Shown in pieces: positions 23,541-24,850 of a DNA stretch of 24,850 nt (position 1 is its first letter; each line of letters opens with the position of its first letter). The notes beneath the pieces were generated by a model, which saw nothing but the letters and a program-made list of their open reading frames with translations, was not told the origin of the DNA and did not search any database. Source of the DNA: Fen-1077 sp050014355 (GTDB taxonomy: Bacteria > Chloroflexota > Dehalococcoidia > Dehalococcoidales > RBG-16-60-22); the NCBI GenBank assembly GCA_050014355.1, contig JBEKDL010000031.1, positions 1 through 24,850 of the forward strand. Direction: 5' to 3'. A program made the position numbers and the translations under genes.

Positions 23541-24326
23541 ATGGAAGACAACCGTTTGAAGGGTAAAGTGGCCCTGGTGACCGGGAGCCGGCGGGGCATC
23601 GGGCGGGCGATAGCGCTGGCGTTGGCCGCCGCGGGGGCCAACATCGTGCTCTGCGATAACGTCAAGGATGATGGCAAGCTGGATGAAGTCGCCGCGGAAA
23701 TCAAGAAAATTGGCCGGACCGCCGTGATTATCACCGCGGACGTATCTAAAAAAACCGATGTCGAGGAGATGGTGACCCGCAGTGCCGCACGCTTCGGTAA
23801 AATCGATATCCTGGTCAACTGCGCCGGCATCTGGATACCTGGCCAGACTCTGCTCGAATGCCCGGAAGACAACTGGGATAAGGTTATTGACATAAATCTT
23901 AAAGGCACTTATCTTTGCTGCCAGGCTGTGGGCCGGGTAATGGTCAAACAGCGGAGCGGTAACATCATCAACATATCTTCAAAGGTGGGACTGGAGCCGG
24001 GTACCGGGGCCGGGGCCTACTCTATTTCCAAGGCGGGCATTATCATGCTGACCCGGCAACTGGCGCTAGAGTTGGCGCCGCACGGCATACGGGTCAATGC
24101 CCTGGCGCCGGGGATAGTTAAGACCGATTTTAACAAAGAGCTGTGGCAGGCCCCCGACGCGGTAAGACAGCTATCGCGCGGGGTGCCCCTCGGCAGGCTG
24201 GCCGAACCGGAAGATATTGCCCGCGGCGCCCTTTTCCTCGCTTCCGACGAATCGAACTACATCACGGGAGCGACTATCGCCATCGATGGGGGGTGGCAGG
24301 TCGCCGCGCCGTCGGGAGGGAAATAG
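23541..24326 (+). CDS. Short-chain dehydrogenase/reductase (FabG-like)
   Basis: A 261-residue classical SDR, NAD(P)-dependent, oxidising a hydroxyl or reducing a ketone on an unidentified substrate. The cofactor loop is TGSRRGIG at 14-21, NCAG at 93-96, catalytic N119, S147, Y160 and K164 (AYSISKAG), and the PGIVKTDF turn after the active site. The C-terminal 'SNYITGATIAIDGGW' is typical. Aspartate D39 at the end of the second strand suggests NAD preference. It is not clustered with fatty-acid synthase genes; its neighbours are DUF169 and a corrinoid activation-like gene, so a catabolic dehydrogenase is more likely than FabG. GGGAAGGGAGG precedes the ATG. Confidence 0.93.
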   Translation: MEDNRLKGKVALVTGSRRGIGRAIALALAAAGANIVLCDNVKDDGKLDEVAAEIKKIGRTAVIITADVSKKTDVEEMVTRSAARFGKIDILVNCAGIWIPGQTLLECPEDNWDKVIDINLKGTYLCCQAVGRVMVKQRSGNIINISSKVGLEPGTGAGAYSISKAGIIMLTRQLALELAPHGIRVNALAPGIVKTDFNKELWQAPDAVRQLSRGVPLGRLAEPEDIARGALFLASDESNYITGATIAIDGGWQVAAPSGGK

Positions 24327-24335
24327 GCGCAAGCT

Positions 24336-24850
24336 TCAGCCGGAAGGCGTCCCGATATACTCTTTGACCGCCGAGGAGTCGTAGGCGGCGCGCCGGCCGG
24401 GGCACTTTACCATAGTACAAAGCCGGCAGCTCAAGAAACCCGTCTCGTTGGGGAAAAGTATCCCCGACCGCGACTTGGTCGGCTTGATAGCGCCGCCCGA
24501 AGTGAGCGACACCCCGATTTGCGCCGCGGCGTTGCCGAAAAGCGCGAAGAGCGGCTTTTGTTGCGAAATCGGGAAATCATCGAACTCGCCCGGGTTCAGG
24601 GTAGCCACACCTTTCAAGGAGTGTTGGCTTTTAATATAGTCGGTCAGGTACTCCGAGGCGCTGAATAGTATCACCATCTTAATCGTATCCAGCGTGTACT
24701 GCCGCATCAGGTCACCGCGCTCAAGCGGCAGCTCATCCAGCTCCTGCCCGGCGGTGGCGATGAGCGGGTAAACGGTGGGCTGGTCTTCCAGGCACTTGCT
24801 TAAAGCGCGGCTGTTAAAGCGTACGCCGTCGATATCTACTGTGCTCCGGT
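24336..24850 (-). CDS. Partial gene: vitamin B12-dependent methionine synthase activation domain-like protein
   Basis: The - strand frame stays open from the stop at 24336 to the right edge, beyond the internal ATG at 24707, so the gene is truncated by the window and only about 171 residues of its C terminus are seen. Recognised features resemble the MetH activation (AdoMet-binding) domain: 'YPLIATAGQELDELPL', a helical 'MRQYTLDTIK', 'LNPGEFDDFPISQQKPLFALFG', 'IGVSLTSGGAIKPTKSRSGILFPN' and a terminal 'FLSCRLCTMVKCPGRRAAYD' with cysteines that often occur in stand-alone versions. Such proteins help reactivate oxidised corrinoid cofactors by reductive methylation. The neighbouring SDR is convergent, with 9 bases between stops. 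The corrinoid partner must lie outside the window. Confidence 0.75.
   Translation of the reverse strand, partial: RSTVDIDGVRFNSRALSKCLEDQPTVYPLIATAGQELDELPLERGDLMRQYTLDTIKMVILFSASEYLTDYIKSQHSLKGVATLNPGEFDDFPISQQKPLFALFGNAAAQIGVSLTSGGAIKPTKSRSGILFPNETGFLSCRLCTMVKCPGRRAAYDSSAVKEYIGTPSG

Noticed and set aside
24336..24707. A complete 123-residue protein starting at 24707
   Set aside because: The frame is open all the way to the right edge with family-like residues upstream, so the ATG at 24707 is internal and the gene is partial.
1..24850. CRISPR array, insertion sequence, phage or toxin-antitoxin genes
   Set aside because: No regularly spaced repeats, transposase, integrase or phage-type proteins were seen. 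The only mobility-related sign is the duplicated tRNA 3' end.

Overview
The window looks like chromosomal DNA of an anaerobic bacterium with moderately high G+C. The best guess is Chloroflexota, probably near Dehalococcoidia. That is inferred from the gene mix: a tungsten-type aldehyde:ferredoxin oxidoreductase, paired DUF169 proteins, a methionine synthase activation-like protein, C_GCAxxG_C_C and TIGR04076 small redox proteins, and a MoxR-DUF58-transglutaminase module. No 16S rRNA or other phylogenetic marker was compared, so the assignment is tentative.

Positions 1-4870 (+ strand) hold housekeeping and biosynthetic genes: a membrane-anchored parvulin-type foldase, homoserine dehydrogenase and threonine synthase (tightly spaced), then a REP-like palindromic spacer, GTP cyclohydrolase I and a small cysteine-rich protein. 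Positions 4895-5575 (- strand) hold a small autoregulated-looking ArsR operon with a TIGR04076-like protein. Its promoter is overlapped by a 12-12-12 inverted repeat. gyrB follows (5629-7560, -) and shares a divergent promoter region with a + strand operon of MoxR ATPase, DUF58 protein and TgpA-like transmembrane transglutaminase (7839-12354).

The right half is an accessory catabolic-looking region. It contains a family of uncharacterised metal-cupin proteins in three genes with five cupin domains in total. One gene (12459-13358, +) stands alone behind its own promoter. The second ends a - strand operon with two tandem type-B carboxylesterases and a SnoaL-like protein (13365-17781). The third sits in a second - strand operon of two DUF169 proteins, the cupin and an AOR-family tungsten oxidoreductase (19508-23403). 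A FabG-like dehydrogenase (23541-24326) and a partial corrinoid-protein reactivation-like gene (24336 to the right edge) follow. The recurrence of one cupin family across neighbouring operons suggests these genes serve a common pathway: ester hydrolysis, then alcohol or aldehyde redox steps. The substrate cannot be read from the sequence.

Between the two accessory operons lie a lipoprotein, a tRNA-Arg(CCU) gene and a second, defective copy of the 3' three-quarters of that tRNA about 430 bases away, enclosing a zinc-ribbon gene. The reading frame of the AOR gene runs into the tRNA: its last 12 codons and its stop codon lie inside the tRNA sequence. This duplicated tRNA 3' end and gene-tRNA fusion are the clearest structural anomalies in the window and suggest past recombination at a tRNA gene.
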